Source of the DNA: Filomicrobium sp.
GTDB taxonomy: Bacteria > Pseudomonadota > Alphaproteobacteria > Rhizobiales > Hyphomicrobiaceae
Assembly: GCA_017792465.1 (NCBI GenBank)
Contig: CP051234.1
Span: 2,760,501-2,824,500 of the forward strand
Length of the DNA stretch: 64,000 nt
Reading direction: 5' to 3'
Below, piece after piece: positions 17,008 through 26,648 of this stretch (position 1 is the stretch's first letter; the number at the start of each line of letters is the position of its first letter). The notes under the pieces are model-generated. The model did no database searches. It saw only the letters and a list, made by a program, of their open reading frames with translations, and was not told the origin of the DNA. A program made the translations under genes and the position numbers.

Positions 17008-17703
17008 TTAATTATAGCGCTGCCAGAGTGCGTTTTCCCCCAGAGTGGCAACGAAGGCTTCGTGGGCTTTTTTCTCCTCGGCGCTCAGGCGCGAGGGTAG
17101 AGGCTCGGGCCTTTGTTTGGCTGGAGCGTCGGCTGAGATGGCGACTCCGCTGGCATCCAATTGCACATAAGCCAGCTCCATACGGCCTTGGCGCTCATCG
17201 AGCAGCTCGATGTAGACTTCCGCCAACAGGAGTGAGTCGAGAAGCGCGCCGTGCTTGGTTCGCTGGGAGTTGTCGATCCCGTAGCGCTTACACAAAGCAT
17301 CGAGCGTATTCGGGCCACCGGGATGTTTTCTGCGCGCCAGCGCCAGGGTATCGACGACGCGGTCCTTTTTGATCAGCGGAGCATTGAGCCGCTTCAATTC
17401 CATGTTCAGGAAGCCGACGTCGAAGTCGGCGTTGTGGATCACCAGCGGGTCGCCCTGGATGAATTCGAGGAATTGGCGGGCAACTCTGGAAAACAGCGGC
17501 TTGTCGACGAGGAATTCGGTCGTCAGCCCGTGAACCGCGGCGGCTTCGGCGGGGACGTCACGCTCGGGATTGATGTAGACGTGGAATTCGGTTCCTGTCG
17601 GCATCCTGTTGATCAGCTCGACGCAGCCGATTTCTACGAGGCGATCTCCGCCTTCAGCCTGAAGGCCCGTCGTTTCCGTATCGAGCACGATCTCGCGGCG
17701 CAT
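17008..17703 (-). CDS. dnaQ: DNA polymerase III epsilon subunit (3'-5' proofreading exonuclease)
   Basis: A 231-residue proofreading subunit of the replicative polymerase. The Exo I motif is REIVLDTETTGL at the very N-terminus (Asp and Glu metal ligands). Exo II is in PLVIHNADFDVGFLNMEL, and Exo III epsilon-type is in KHGALLDSLLLAEVYIEL, with His and Asp. The linker and C-terminal tail are short, normal for alphaproteobacteria. It is read toward secB and belongs to the minus-strand series dnaQ, coaE, aroE, maf, ppsR leading back from the origin. Its start ATG is at 17703. Confidence 0.97.
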   Translation of the reverse strand: MRREIVLDTETTGLQAEGGDRLVEIGCVELINRMPTGTEFHVYINPERDVPAEAAAVHGLTTEFLVDKPLFSRVARQFLEFIQGDPLVIHNADFDVGFLNMELKRLNAPLIKKDRVVDTLALARRKHPGGPNTLDALCKRYGIDNSQRTKHGALLDSLLLAEVYIELLDERQGRMELAYVQLDASGVAISADAPAKQRPEPLPSRLSAEEKKAHEAFVATLGENALWQRYN

Positions 17704-17770
17704 TGGTGCCTCGCTTGTTTCTTTCAGCAGTTTTCGTCCGGGACTTCATCATCCGCCAGAACGATAACCG

Positions 17771-18385
17771 TCATTGCCAGTAGCGCTGATAAGCATCGCC
17801 TTGCCAGGTCAGCAATTCGGAGATGATTGAAGCGAGTTCGGCTTGCGATTTCGAGATGCTCTCAGAGGTATCCACAACGAAGTCTGCGCGGTTGCGCTTC
17901 TCGCTGTCGTGCATTTGCCGGGAGCGAATTTTTTCGAACTTGTCGCGAGTCATATTCGGTCGCTCGAGAACGCGGGCTTCTTGAATATCCGGTCTGGCAC
18001 TGACAACGACGACAGCGTCAACGAATTTGTCCGCGCCGGTTTCCAGAAGCAGAGGAATTTCCAGGACCGCCATCTTGGCTCCCGCCTCCATCTGGTCTTG
18101 CAGGAACTGACGTTCTGCTTCGCGGACCATGGGATGAATAATCGCTTCGAGTTTCGCGAAGTCCGCCGGGTTTTTCAGCAGTGCTCCGGAGAGTAAGTGG
18201 CGATCGACTTTTCCTTCCGCCGTCGTGCCTGGAAAGGCGTCTTCGATGAGCGGCGCGGCGCGTCCGGCATAAAGCTCATGAACCGCGGCGTCTGCGTCGA
18301 AAACGGCGATACCTTGATCTCGAAAATAGCTTGCCGCAGTCGACTTCCCCATTCCGATAGAGCCAGTCAGGCCGACAATCAGCAT
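17771..18385 (-). CDS. coaE: Dephospho-CoA kinase
   Basis: Phosphorylates dephospho-CoA, the last step of coenzyme A synthesis. It has 204 residues. The P-loop GLTGSIGMGKST starts at residue 5, followed by VFDADAAVHELY (substrate Asp) and the lid-region sequence SRQMHDSEKRNRADFVVDTS. Only three bases separate its start from the aroE stop, so the two are in one transcript. With coaA at 33.1 kb, two CoA-pathway genes lie in the window. Confidence 0.97.
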   Translation of the reverse strand: MLIVGLTGSIGMGKSTAASYFRDQGIAVFDADAAVHELYAGRAAPLIEDAFPGTTAEGKVDRHLLSGALLKNPADFAKLEAIIHPMVREAERQFLQDQMEAGAKMAVLEIPLLLETGADKFVDAVVVVSARPDIQEARVLERPNMTRDKFEKIRSRQMHDSEKRNRADFVVDTSESISKSQAELASIISELLTWQGDAYQRYWQ

Positions 18386-18388
18386 AGC

Positions 18389-19222
18389 TCAGGCTCCGAT
18401 ATCGGCGAGAACGCGTTGTCTCAACTCAGGCGTCACTTCCGGTCGTACGCCAAACCAGCGTTCGAAACCCGGCACAGCTTGATGCAACAGCATGCCCAGA
18501 CCGTCGACGGTTTTTAATCCGTAGCGTTTGGCTTCGGCGAGCAGTTTGGTTTCAAGCGGGACGTAGACGATATCGCAGACGACGCAATCGGGATCGGCGG
18601 AGAAGAAGTCGACACCCAGATCACCTTCGCCCTTCATGCCGAGCGTTGTCGTGTTGACGATGACGGAGGCCCACTCACCGCAACGGACCCGATCTCCCCA
18701 ATCGCCGGCACGAATATTGCCGCGTCCTTCAAAATCCTTGGCGAGATTTTCGGCGCGTTCTTTCGTGCGATTGAGGATGATAATTTCGCTGACGCCAGCT
18801 TCCAGAAATCCATGACAGATGGCACGCGCCGCTCCGCCTGCGCCAAGAAGCACGACTGGCTTATCGGGGTGTTTCCAGCCTGGCGCTTCGAGGCTCAGGT
18901 GAGTCATGAAACCATAGGTGTCGGTATTGGCGGCGTGGATCTTGCCGTCTTCCAACCAGATCGTGTTGGCCGCTTTGACGGCAAGGGCTGACGGGTCGCA
19001 ATGGTCGGCGACAGCGAACGCGATCTCTTTCAGCGGCACCGTCACGTTGCAGCCTGCCAGACCTTCCTGCTCCAGGTTGCGGAGAAAAGATTCAGCAGCA
19101 TCGGGGGCGACGGCGCGCTTTTCGTAGCTGCCGTCGATGCCGTACTTTTTCAGCCAATACCCGTGAATGATCGGAGATCGAGAGTGCTCGATCGGCCAAC
19201 CGATGACGCAGGCTTTGATCAT
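18389..19222 (-). CDS. aroE: Shikimate dehydrogenase (NADP+)
   Basis: Reduces 3-dehydroshikimate to shikimate in aromatic amino-acid synthesis. It has 277 residues: the N-terminal substrate domain with VIGWPIEHSRSPIIHGYWL and the catalytic Lys in GCNVTVPLKEIAF, then a Rossmann domain with VVLLGAGGAARAICHGFL, ILNRTKERAENLA and the C-terminal DGLGMLLHQAVPGFERWFG. Placed between maf and coaE, as in many Hyphomicrobiales near the origin. Confidence 0.97.
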   Translation of the reverse strand: MIKACVIGWPIEHSRSPIIHGYWLKKYGIDGSYEKRAVAPDAAESFLRNLEQEGLAGCNVTVPLKEIAFAVADHCDPSALAVKAANTIWLEDGKIHAANTDTYGFMTHLSLEAPGWKHPDKPVVLLGAGGAARAICHGFLEAGVSEIIILNRTKERAENLAKDFEGRGNIRAGDWGDRVRCGEWASVIVNTTTLGMKGEGDLGVDFFSADPDCVVCDIVYVPLETKLLAEAKRYGLKTVDGLGMLLHQAVPGFERWFGVRPEVTPELRQRVLADIGA

Positions 19223-19251
19223 TCAGAATTACCCATCAGCTCAGGTCCCCA

Positions 19252-19863
19252 TCAATTCAGGATCGCGCCGCGGCGGCGAAGTTCGCCAAGCAGCGGCAGC
19301 ATTGGCAGACCGAGGATGGTGAAATAATCTCCTTCGATCTCCTCAAAGAGCTGCAGGCCGAGCCCTTCGATCTGATAGGCGCCGACCGACTGGCAAACGT
19401 GGGCGCCGGCGCGGAGCAGATATTCCGACAAATAATCGGACGTGAACCGCCGCATCGTTAGTCGTGCGGTCTCGACGTAACTCCAGGTGACCTCACCATC
19501 TTCGGCGAGAACGACGGCGGTGTGCAGGAAGTGCTCGTTGCCGCGCAAGCGCAGCAGAGTTTCGCGCGCTTCTTCCAGGTCGGCAGGCTTGGAGAAGATT
19601 TCGTTATTCATCGACAGTGTCTGATCGGCGGCGATGATCAGACTGTCGGAGTTCTGGGCGCTGACGGCCTCGCCTTTGGCGCGGGCCAAAATTTCGGCAA
19701 CGTCGGCGGCATCGATCTCATCGTTGTCGGCCGTCAACGTCATGCGGATCGTTTCTTCATCGATATCGGCAGGCACGACCGTGAACGCCAGACCGGCGGC
19801 CTTCAGCATGTCGTGACGGGTGTGCGATCCAGAGGCCAGAATAATGTGCTGACTTTCATTCAT
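19252..19863 (-). CDS. maf: Maf-family nucleoside triphosphate pyrophosphatase
   Basis: A 203-residue Maf/HAM1-related house-cleaning pyrophosphatase that hydrolyses non-canonical nucleotides (dTTP/UTP or modified forms). Visible are the N-terminal IILASGSHTRHDMLKAAGL, the catalytic SLIIAADQTLS, a motif around EARETLLRLRGNEHFLHTA, and the C-terminal GDYFTILGLPMLPLL. I chose the ATG at 19863, which overlaps the ppsR end by eight bases; the longer frame to 19956 would run far into ppsR. It is part of the ppsR-maf-aroE-coaE-dnaQ series. Confidence 0.93.
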   Translation of the reverse strand: MNESQHIILASGSHTRHDMLKAAGLAFTVVPADIDEETIRMTLTADNDEIDAADVAEILARAKGEAVSAQNSDSLIIAADQTLSMNNEIFSKPADLEEARETLLRLRGNEHFLHTAVVLAEDGEVTWSYVETARLTMRRFTSDYLSEYLLRAGAHVCQSVGAYQIEGLGLQLFEEIEGDYFTILGLPMLPLLGELRRRGAILN

Positions 19864-20710
19864 TGACTTGTTCCACTTCGTCGGCGTCCGCGCGTCTGTC
19901 GTGCAAAAGCCTGATGATCGTTGCTGCGGTTTCTTCGACAGAACGGCGCGTGACATCGATCACCGGCCAGCCGTTCTTGGCGCAAATCCGCCGCGAGTGC
20001 GAAATTTCGGCAAGGATCGCATCGCGGTTCACATAACCATCGAGGTCGCGGTCGCCAAGCACCATGGCGCGGTTGCGGCGGACTTCTGCGATGCGGTCTG
20101 CCTGCGCCACCAGACAGACGACGAACGCCGAGTGCTTACCTGTAAGGGGCTCAGGCAGCGGTATCGTCGGCACGATTGGAACGTTGGCCGTCTTGTAGCC
20201 GCGCTGGGCGAGATAGATCGAAGTCGGCGTTTTCGACGTGCGCGAGATGCCCATGATGATGATATCGGCTTCGTTCAAATCCTGCGGCAACTGACCGTCG
20301 TCGTGGCGCATCGTGAAGTTCAAAGCATCGATACGGCGGAAGTAATCGGCATCCAAGACGTGCTGGCCGGCGACCGTCGGCGTCTGCGGTTCGCCGATAT
20401 AGGATTCAAAAATCTGCATGATCGGCTTCAGCACCGCCAGGCAGGGAATCTTCAGTTCATGGCACTTGGCTTCGAGCGCCTCGCCAAGCTCCTTATTGAC
20501 GACCGTATAAAGAACGATGCCGGGCGCCTGCTCGATCTCCTTCAAGACGCGGATCAACTGGCGCTGGGTGCGCACGAGCGGGTGAACGTGCTCGATCGCC
20601 CTCAAGTTCGCGTATTGGACGGAGGCCGCCTTGGCGATTGTGGTCAGGGTTTCGCCGGTTGCATCCGAAACCATATGAAGATGATAGTAGCTGGCTTGAG
20701 TGTCTGGCAT
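19856..20710 (-). CDS. Pyruvate, phosphate dikinase regulatory protein (DUF299; RP001 homologue)
   Basis: A 284-residue bifunctional ADP-dependent kinase/pyrophosphorylase family protein that inactivates and reactivates PPDK or PEP synthase by phosphorylating a regulatory Thr. It begins with HMVSDATGETL and carries the P-loop-like GISRTSKTPTSIYLAQRG and NVPIVPTIPLP. The family was named RP001 in work on alphaproteobacterial origins, and the gene borders the origin opposite hemE in Caulobacter. Here too it faces hemE across a 414-base gap. The ATG at 20710 sits beside a DnaA-box-like sequence. Confidence 0.93.
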   Translation of the reverse strand: MPDTQASYYHLHMVSDATGETLTTIAKAASVQYANLRAIEHVHPLVRTQRQLIRVLKEIEQAPGIVLYTVVNKELGEALEAKCHELKIPCLAVLKPIMQIFESYIGEPQTPTVAGQHVLDADYFRRIDALNFTMRHDDGQLPQDLNEADIIIMGISRTSKTPTSIYLAQRGYKTANVPIVPTIPLPEPLTGKHSAFVVCLVAQADRIAEVRRNRAMVLGDRDLDGYVNRDAILAEISHSRRICAKNGWPVIDVTRRSVEETAATIIRLLHDRRADADEVEQVNE

Positions 20711-21124
20711 CTGTGGACAAACGTTGGGTGAAATTTCCGGGTTGCTGATAGCACTTCTGAGGGGGTGGAAAAGCAGCGATGCGATCCACCGTCATGCACA
20801 CATTTGCTGCGAGATGGGCTGACTTGTCGAGACTTCTTCGATTGACGTGGATTTCTCTTCTTTGAGGCTGCTATGCAGGGGTTCTACACGGCTTTCCCCA
20901 CATGCGATGGCACTATCTTAGATGATAAGCCCTTGAATGATATGGGCTAAAAACGGTCTTGTGGTTGCGCGTGCGGGGTGCCACTAGGTATTGGGGAGCA
21001 GGTTTTGCCAGCTTGGCAAGCTGGGGGAATGATGTGGACAGATGCGATGTTCCCACAATCCACGCCCCTAAAGAGAAAATAGAAAAAAACTTCAAAAGAT
21101 GATTTGAGATTTGAAAGGGAAGAG
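20711..21124. other. Candidate chromosomal replication origin (oriC) between ppsR and hemE
   Basis: This non-coding gap of 414 bases separates divergent ppsR and hemE, the location of the mapped origin in Caulobacter (hemE-RP001). It holds DnaA-box-like 9-mers: TGTGGACAA at 20712-20720 (one mismatch to TGTGGATAA), TGTGGACAG at 21033-21041 (two), GGTGGAAAA at 20764-20772 (two) and TTCCCCACA at 20894-20902 (two). A purine/A-rich unwinding-like stretch runs over 21068-21120. A perfect 7-bp inverted repeat, CCAGCTTGGCAAGCTGG, lies at 21008-21024. No CtrA site of the TTAA-N7-TTAA type is obvious. The role is inferred from synteny and these motifs. Confidence 0.72.
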
Positions 21125-22186
21125 ATGCGTGCAGAACCCCTCGCGGAACGAGCCAACCGCCGGCGTTTCCTGAAGCCGTTTGCAGGTGAAGCGCTATCGC
21201 CTCCGCCGATGTGGCTGATGCGCCAGGCGGGGAGGTATTTGCCGGAGTATCGCGAGACGCGCGCTGAGGCCGGCAGCTTCCTCAAGCTGTGCTATTCGCC
21301 AGCGCTTGCGGCTGAGGTGACGCTGCAACCGATCCGGCGCTATGGGTTCGATGCGTCGATTTTGTTTTCAGACATCCTGGTGGTTCCCGATGCGCTGGGC
21401 CAGGAGGTTCGGTTTGTCGAGGGCGAGGGACCGCGGCTTGATCCGATCGAGGATGCTTCGGGGCTTTCGCGGCTCAATCGGAACGCGACGGGGGAGAAAT
21501 ATTCGACCGTTTGCGAGACGGTTTCACGGCTGCGCAGTGAGCTTCCCGACGAAACGGCGCTGATCGGTTTTTGCGGTGCACCATGGACGGTGGCGACCTA
21601 CATGGTCGGCGGAAAAGGCTCGACCGACCAGGCGGCAGCGCGGCTGATGGCGTATAAACATCCTGATACGTTTCAAAGGCTTATGGATATTCTGGTCGAC
21701 AGCTCGGTGGATTACCTCTCGCAGCAGGTAGAGGCCGGAGCGGACGCTTTGCAGATTTTCGACAGCTGGGCGGGATCTCTTGCCGACAACCAATTTGAGC
21801 GTTGGGTGGTGGCGCCGACTCGGGTAATGGTGTCCCGGTTGAGGGAGAAATATCCTGAAATTCCGATCCTCGGATTTCCGCGCGGCGCCGATCAGCTCAG
21901 TGCGCATTTTGCCCGGGAAACCGGTGTTGATGGGGTGAGCTGCAATACGGCGATGCCGGTTTCAGCGATGGCGGAGCTTGCCGATCAGACGGGCAAGGTC
22001 GTGCAGGGAAATCTGGATCCGCTTCTGCTGGTGGCAGGGGGATCGCAGCTTGATGAACGGGTGGATGAAATTTTGAAGGCCATGCAGGGACGAAAATATA
22101 TTTTCAATCTTGGGCATGGGATTTTGCAGTACACGCCGCCGGAGAATGTTGCGCGGCTGGTCGAGCGTGTCAGGCGGGCAGCTTGA
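21125..22186 (+). CDS. hemE: Uroporphyrinogen decarboxylase
   Basis: Decarboxylates the four acetate side chains of uroporphyrinogen III to give coproporphyrinogen III in haem synthesis. It has 353 residues, with PPMWLMRQAGRYLPEYRE near the N-terminus, the catalytic Asp in SILFSDILVVPDALGQ, FCGAPWTVATYMVGGKGS, and the C-terminal FNLGHGILQYTPPENV. I chose the ATG at 21125, preceded by AGGGAAG; a TTG at 21104 is also in frame. It overlaps hemJ by TGATG. The gene forms the right-hand border of the candidate origin. Confidence 0.97.
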   Translation: MRAEPLAERANRRRFLKPFAGEALSPPPMWLMRQAGRYLPEYRETRAEAGSFLKLCYSPALAAEVTLQPIRRYGFDASILFSDILVVPDALGQEVRFVEGEGPRLDPIEDASGLSRLNRNATGEKYSTVCETVSRLRSELPDETALIGFCGAPWTVATYMVGGKGSTDQAAARLMAYKHPDTFQRLMDILVDSSVDYLSQQVEAGADALQIFDSWAGSLADNQFERWVVAPTRVMVSRLREKYPEIPILGFPRGADQLSAHFARETGVDGVSCNTAMPVSAMAELADQTGKVVQGNLDPLLLVAGGSQLDERVDEILKAMQGRKYIFNLGHGILQYTPPENVARLVERVRRAA

Positions 22187-22719
22187 TGGAGACTGCTAAG
22201 GACCGCCGTTTGGGAAGCCCTGCCGTTCGCGCGTTCGTGGCATTGGGGATCACGGTTGCAGCTACAGCGGCGGCGATTTTTATCCTCGGATCAGACGCCT
22301 ATAACTGGGTGAAAGCTGTTCACGTCATCGCTGTGATCGCCTGGATGGCAGGCATGTTGTATCTGCCGCGGCTGTTCGTTTATCACGCCGATTCAGAGGT
22401 TGGCTCGCAGCAGTCGGAAACCTTCAAGCTGATGGAATATCGGCTGACGACCATCATCATGAACCCGGCGATGATTGTTGCCTGGGTTTTGGGGTTGTGG
22501 CTCGCCTGGCAGGGTGATTTCTTCAGTTCCGGCTGGTTTCACGGCAAATTGCTGCTGGTCCTGGCGATGTCGGGCGTTCACGGCATGCTCTCTGCGGCCG
22601 TTCGGCGGTTTGCCGAGGACAAGAACACCCAAACTGCCCGCTACTGGCGCATCATGAACGAAGTTCCGACCTTGCTGATGTTTGGGATTGTCATCCTCGT
22701 GATCGTCAAACCGTTCTGA
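22186..22719 (+). CDS. hemJ: Protoporphyrinogen IX oxidase HemJ
   Basis: A 177-residue inner-membrane protein with four or five hydrophobic spans, oxidising protoporphyrinogen IX to protoporphyrin IX in bacteria that lack HemG and HemY. It has the conserved WVKAVHVIAVIAWMAGMLYLPRLFVYH block (essential His) and MEYRLTTIIMNPAMIVAW with the conserved Arg/Lys region. Coupled to hemE (TGATG), it forms a haem-biosynthesis pair. hemE-hemJ-rho is a conserved block beside alphaproteobacterial origins. Confidence 0.93.
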   Translation: METAKDRRLGSPAVRAFVALGITVAATAAAIFILGSDAYNWVKAVHVIAVIAWMAGMLYLPRLFVYHADSEVGSQQSETFKLMEYRLTTIIMNPAMIVAWVLGLWLAWQGDFFSSGWFHGKLLLVLAMSGVHGMLSAAVRRFAEDKNTQTARYWRIMNEVPTLLMFGIVILVIVKPF

Positions 22720-22998
22720 TTTGATTGATTGTGACTTTCTGGAAACTTTCCGAATACCCTTGCATCTGCTAAAAGATGCGCCTAAATCGAAAGAAACGCG
22801 ATCGGCTTGATGTGAGTGAGCTTGTATCGCGACAGCACAGCTCTCATGTGCGCTCTCACCCAATAATGCCATTGCCATCCGCCCCGGCGAAGCAATGCGC
22901 GTTCACTCCTTGAGAATTTATCCCCCACCTCTCGGCCGGCGAACCAAAGCCGCTTACTAGCGTTTTTTAATTTCGCTGCAGCCTTTCGGAGCATTCCG

Positions 22999-24273
22999 AT
23001 GGAAGAAATCAAGCTGGAAGACTTGAAACTCAAGTCCCCTACGGAGCTTTTAAGCTTCGCAGAAGAAGTCGGCGTGGAAAACGCCAGCACCATGCGCAAA
23101 CAGGAATTGATGTTTGCGACGCTTAAGCAGCTCGCCACCAATGATATTGAAATTATCGGCACGGGCGTTGTCGAGGTCCTGCAGGACGGGTTCGGGTTCC
23201 TGCGATCGCCGGACGCGAACTATCTGCCTGGCCCGGACGACATCTATATCTCTCCCTCCCAGATCCGGCGCTTTGCGCTCCGAACCGGGGATACGGTTGA
23301 AGGCCACATCCGTAGTCCGAAGGAAGGCGAGCGCTACTTCGCGCTTTTGAAGGTCAATAAGATCAACTTCGAAGAGCCCGAAGCGGTCAAACACAAGATC
23401 CACTTCGATAACCTGACGCCGCTTTATCCGACCGAGTGGCTGAAGCTGGAGATTGAAGACCCCACCATTAAGGACCTCTCGCCGCGGGTTATCGACATCG
23501 TGGCGCCGCTTGGCAAAGGCCAGCGTGCTTTGATCGTGGCGCCTCCTAGAACCGGTAAGACGGTTCTTTTGCAGAACATCGCCCACTCAATCACCGCCAA
23601 TCATCCCGAATGCTATCTGATCGTTCTTTTGATCGACGAACGACCGGAAGAAGTCACCGATATGCAGCGTAACGTCCGCGGGGAGGTTATTTCCTCGACG
23701 TTCGACGAGCCTCCGTCCCGCCACGTTCAAGTCTCTGAAATGGTTATTGAAAAGGCGAAGCGGCTGGTCGAGCACAAGCGCGATGTCGTGATCCTTCTCG
23801 ACTCGATTACGCGACTTGGCCGCGCCTATAACACTGTCGTTCCGTCTTCGGGCAAGGTGTTGACCGGTGGTGTCGATTCCAACGCATTGCAGCGTCCGAA
23901 GCGGTTCTTCGGTGCGGCGCGTAACATCGAAGAAGGCGGTTCGCTGACCATCATCGCGACGGCTCTTGTCGAGACGGGCTCGCGTATGGACGAAGTCATC
24001 TTCGAAGAATTCAAGGGCACCGGTAACTCGGAAGTCATCCTCGACCGCAAGGTTTCCGACAAGCGCATCTTCCCGGCCATCGATGTGGCGCGCTCGGGTA
24101 CGCGTAAGGAAGACCTGCTGGTTCCCCACGATCAGCTCAAGAAAGTCTATGTACTGCGGCGTATCCTCAACCCGATGGGAACGATGGATGCGATCGAGTT
24201 TCTTATTGATAAACTCAAGAGCACCAAGACAAACGGTGAGTTCTTCGACTCGATGGGTTCGAAGAACCAGTAG
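22999..24273 (+). CDS. rho: Transcription termination factor Rho
   Basis: A hexameric RNA helicase ending transcription at untranslated RNA. It has 424 residues, normal length. The N-terminal RNA-binding domain carries the cold-shock-like fold ([29 protein letters not shown]). The motor domain carries the P-loop [19 protein letters not shown], the [11 protein letters not shown] Walker B region and the Q/R-loop segment near [18 protein letters not shown]. It follows hemJ after a 280-base leader, which would allow autoregulation as known for rho in other bacteria, and is followed by a strong terminator. Confidence 0.98.
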   Translation: MEEIKLEDLKLKSPTELLSFAEEVGVENASTMRKQELMFATLKQLATNDIEIIGTGVVEVLQDGFGFLRSPDANYLPGPDDIYISPSQIRRFALRTGDTVEGHIRSPKEGERYFALLKVNKINFEEPEAVKHKIHFDNLTPLYPTEWLKLEIEDPTIKDLSPRVIDIVAPLGKGQRALIVAPPRTGKTVLLQNIAHSITANHPECYLIVLLIDERPEEVTDMQRNVRGEVISSTFDEPPSRHVQVSEMVIEKAKRLVEHKRDVVILLDSITRLGRAYNTVVPSSGKVLTGGVDSNALQRPKRFFGAARNIEEGGSLTIIATALVETGSRMDEVIFEEFKGTGNSEVILDRKVSDKRIFPAIDVARSGTRKEDLLVPHDQLKKVYVLRRILNPMGTMDAIEFLIDKLKSTKTNGEFFDSMGSKNQ

Positions 24274-24307
24274 TTTTTCGAATAAGCACCACAATAGAAG
24301 AAAAATT

Positions 24308-24352
24308 AAAGGCCGCATCCTTTCGACTGAGCGTCGAGGGTGCGGCCTTTAT
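24308..24352 (+). terminator. Rho-independent terminator after rho
   Basis: AAAGGCCGCA at 24308-24317 pairs with TGCGGCCTTT at 24341-24350 across a loop that adds further pairs (TCC/GGG); T-rich sequence follows. The stem is symmetrical and flanked by A/T runs, so it could also work on the opposite strand. Confidence 0.85.
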
Positions 24353-24462
24353 GTTTTTAGGCGTCAATTTTCATCAATAGATATTTTAACTTTACTTGTA
24401 TTTCTTTCGCTATGACTCATCCAGTTTAACCAGCGACTCAACTGTCAAGTTGTAAAGACTCC

Positions 24463-24478
24463 GGTTTCACGTGAAACA
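24463..24478. other. parS: parS site 1
   Basis: GGTTTCACGTGAAACA matches the parS consensus TGTTTCACGTGAAACA at 15 of 16 positions (first base only). It lies in the gap between rho and the yyaL-like gene, 8 kb from parA-parB and 3.4 kb from the candidate origin. ParB loads at such sites to start chromosome segregation. Confidence 0.93.
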
Positions 24479-24537
24479 ACTGGAAAACGACTCTAGATCC
24501 ACAATTCCAAATCTTGCACATCTTAAGAAGTTGGCGA

Positions 24538-26571
24538 TCAGGACTGGGCGACAGCTTTTCTTTGCTCGACAAGCAGGGTTTTGAGCGCGGAAGCGTCAGT
24601 TACTGGCTCTGAGCACTGGAGACCAATGCAGGCGTAGGCCGTTGCGGCTCCATCCTTCGCGGTTTTTCCTTCCAACGCGGGTGTTGCGCTACCGGCGTTG
24701 TCGCCTTGGAGCTCTAGGACGAGTGCGCCAGGAAGCGAGATCGTGCGCAGGGTCTTGGCCATGGCGTCAGAGCCGCTTCCTGCGGTCACCACCACCATTT
24801 GTGGGCTCATCGCATCGATCGAGCAGGCGAGAAGCCCGGTGTGGGCGACCAGGTTGCGCTGAATATCCGGCGAAAAGCTCTCCAGGATCGAGATGCCCTG
24901 CTCGGCGAAGCTTTGGTCTCCGGTGAGAAGCGCCAAATGCGCGAGGTTGGTCACCTGGAGCGCATTAGCACTGGGGACAGCGTCGTCGGTTCCGCTCGCG
25001 AGGCGGACTAGGACATCGTCGGTGTCGTCGGCGGTTGTTGCGTAACGGCGTTCTTCGGTCAGCCAATAGTGCGCGTGGAGCGTGTCGGTCCAGCTGAGCG
25101 CCTGGCTCAAATACTCCTGCTCCTGGGTCGATTGGTAGAGCTGCAGGGCTGCCCAGATCATATTGGCGTAATCGGCGGCGGTTGCTGCGGCGCCGAGACG
25201 GTCAGCGCGCCAAGAGTGGCGCAGGCGGCCGTCGACCATCATCTTTTCGGTAACGAAGCGGAAGGCGGTCTTGCAGCGCTCGAGCCATTCGGGCTTGCCG
25301 AAGGTGATTGCAGCGCGCGAAAGGGCGGCGATCATCATGCCGTTCCAGTCGGCGAGGACTTTGTCATCCCAGCCAGGCCGGAGGCGACTGGCGCGGTGGT
25401 CGAGCAGTTTCTGGCGAAGCTGCGTTAGGCGCTCTTCGTCTTCGGACGAGCCGAAACCGAGGCTTCCCAGACGGTTTGGAATGTTCAGGCCTTCGAAGTT
25501 GCCAGCGTCGGTGATGTCGTAGTTGGAGGCAAAGAACGCTGCGTCTTCGGCTCCTAGGACGGCTTCGATCTCCGCGCGAGACCAGACGTAGAATTTGCCT
25601 TCCTCGCCTTCGGAATCTGCGTCGAGCGAGGCCGCGAAAGCTCCGCCTTCGGCGATAATCTCACGTTCCAGCCATTCGACGGTTTCTTCGATACGGATGC
25701 GGAAGAGCGGGTTTTGCGTTTCCTGCCAGACGTCCGTCATCAGGTGGATGAGGAGTGCGTTGTCGTAGAGCATCTTCTCGAAGTGCGGGACGAGCCAGCG
25801 CTCATCGACCGAATAGCGCGCAAATCCGCCGCCTAGGTGGTCGTAGACGCCGCCCTGGCAAATGTGGGTCAGCGTCTTCTCGACGGCGTCGCAAGCTTTT
25901 TGGTTTTCGTAGCGGATGCCGCCGCGCCAGAGCATCCAGAAGAAGCTCCATTGCGGGAACTTGGGCGCGCCCTGGATGCCGCCGTGCTGCGGGTCGATGA
26001 TGCCGGTCATGCGCTGGGTCAGGTCGGACAGTAGGCGGTCGGAGACGATGATCTGGCCGGCACCTGGTTCTCGGGCAGCAAGCGCTTCGGTGATGACCTT
26101 GGTGTTGTGGGCGACGCGGTCGGGTTCGTCCTTGTAGATGCGGGAGATATTCTCCAGCACCTCGACGAAGCCGGGGCGGCCGTAGCGGGGTTCGGGAGGA
26201 AAATAGGTGCCGCCGAAGAAGGGTTTGCCATCTGGGTCTAGGAACATGGTTAACGGCCAGCCGCCCTGCTCGCCCAGCATGTGCAGGGCGTTCATATAGA
26301 TGGCGTCGATGTCGGGGCGTTCTTCGCGGTCGACCTTGATGTTGATAAAGAGGTCGTTCATGACGGCAGCGATATTGTCGTTTTCGAAGCTTTCGTGCGC
26401 CATGACGTGACACCAGTGGCAGGCCGCATAGCCGACCGATAAAAGGATCGGCTTGCCGGTTTCTTTGGCTTCAGCGAGGGCTTCAGGACCCCACGGCCAC
26501 CAGTGGACAGGGTTATCCTTATGCTGCAGCAGATAGGGGCTGGTGGTCTCGGCGAGGCGGTTGCGGCCCAT
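24538..26571 (-). CDS. Thioredoxin-domain protein, YyaL/spermatogenesis-associated 20 family
   Basis: A 677-residue protein with an N-terminal DUF255 thioredoxin-like domain ([18 protein letters not shown], CxxC as [14 protein letters not shown], then [15 protein letters not shown]-type strand and [13 protein letters not shown]) and an (alpha/alpha)6-type C-terminal region resembling glycosidases ([30 protein letters not shown]). The family occurs from bacteria to man; its biochemical role is unsettled. The ATG at 26571 has a strong AAGGAGA site; the longer frame is not needed. It runs against the flow of the surrounding origin-domain genes and ends beside parS site 1. Confidence 0.92.
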   Translation of the reverse strand: MGRNRLAETTSPYLLQHKDNPVHWWPWGPEALAEAKETGKPILLSVGYAACHWCHVMAHESFENDNIAAVMNDLFINIKVDREERPDIDAIYMNALHMLGEQGGWPLTMFLDPDGKPFFGGTYFPPEPRYGRPGFVEVLENISRIYKDEPDRVAHNTKVITEALAAREPGAGQIIVSDRLLSDLTQRMTGIIDPQHGGIQGAPKFPQWSFFWMLWRGGIRYENQKACDAVEKTLTHICQGGVYDHLGGGFARYSVDERWLVPHFEKMLYDNALLIHLMTDVWQETQNPLFRIRIEETVEWLEREIIAEGGAFAASLDADSEGEEGKFYVWSRAEIEAVLGAEDAAFFASNYDITDAGNFEGLNIPNRLGSLGFGSSEDEERLTQLRQKLLDHRASRLRPGWDDKVLADWNGMMIAALSRAAITFGKPEWLERCKTAFRFVTEKMMVDGRLRHSWRADRLGAAATAADYANMIWAALQLYQSTQEQEYLSQALSWTDTLHAHYWLTEERRYATTADDTDDVLVRLASGTDDAVPSANALQVTNLAHLALLTGDQSFAEQGISILESFSPDIQRNLVAHTGLLACSIDAMSPQMVVVTAGSGSDAMAKTLRTISLPGALVLELQGDNAGSATPALEGKTAKDGAATAYACIGLQCSEPVTDASALKTLLVEQRKAVAQS

Positions 26572-26648
26572 TTGGGTCTCCTTTTCACTCACGATCTTTG
26601 CAAACGGGTCCGTTGCGAAAAAGGGCCCTAACCTTGTAATCGAGGCAG

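Noticed and set aside
19868-20731. 287-codon plus-strand frame opposite ppsR running into the origin gap
   Set aside because: Shadow frame of ppsR with His/Arg/Asp-rich translation and no motif; ppsR on the other strand has the full DUF299 signature.
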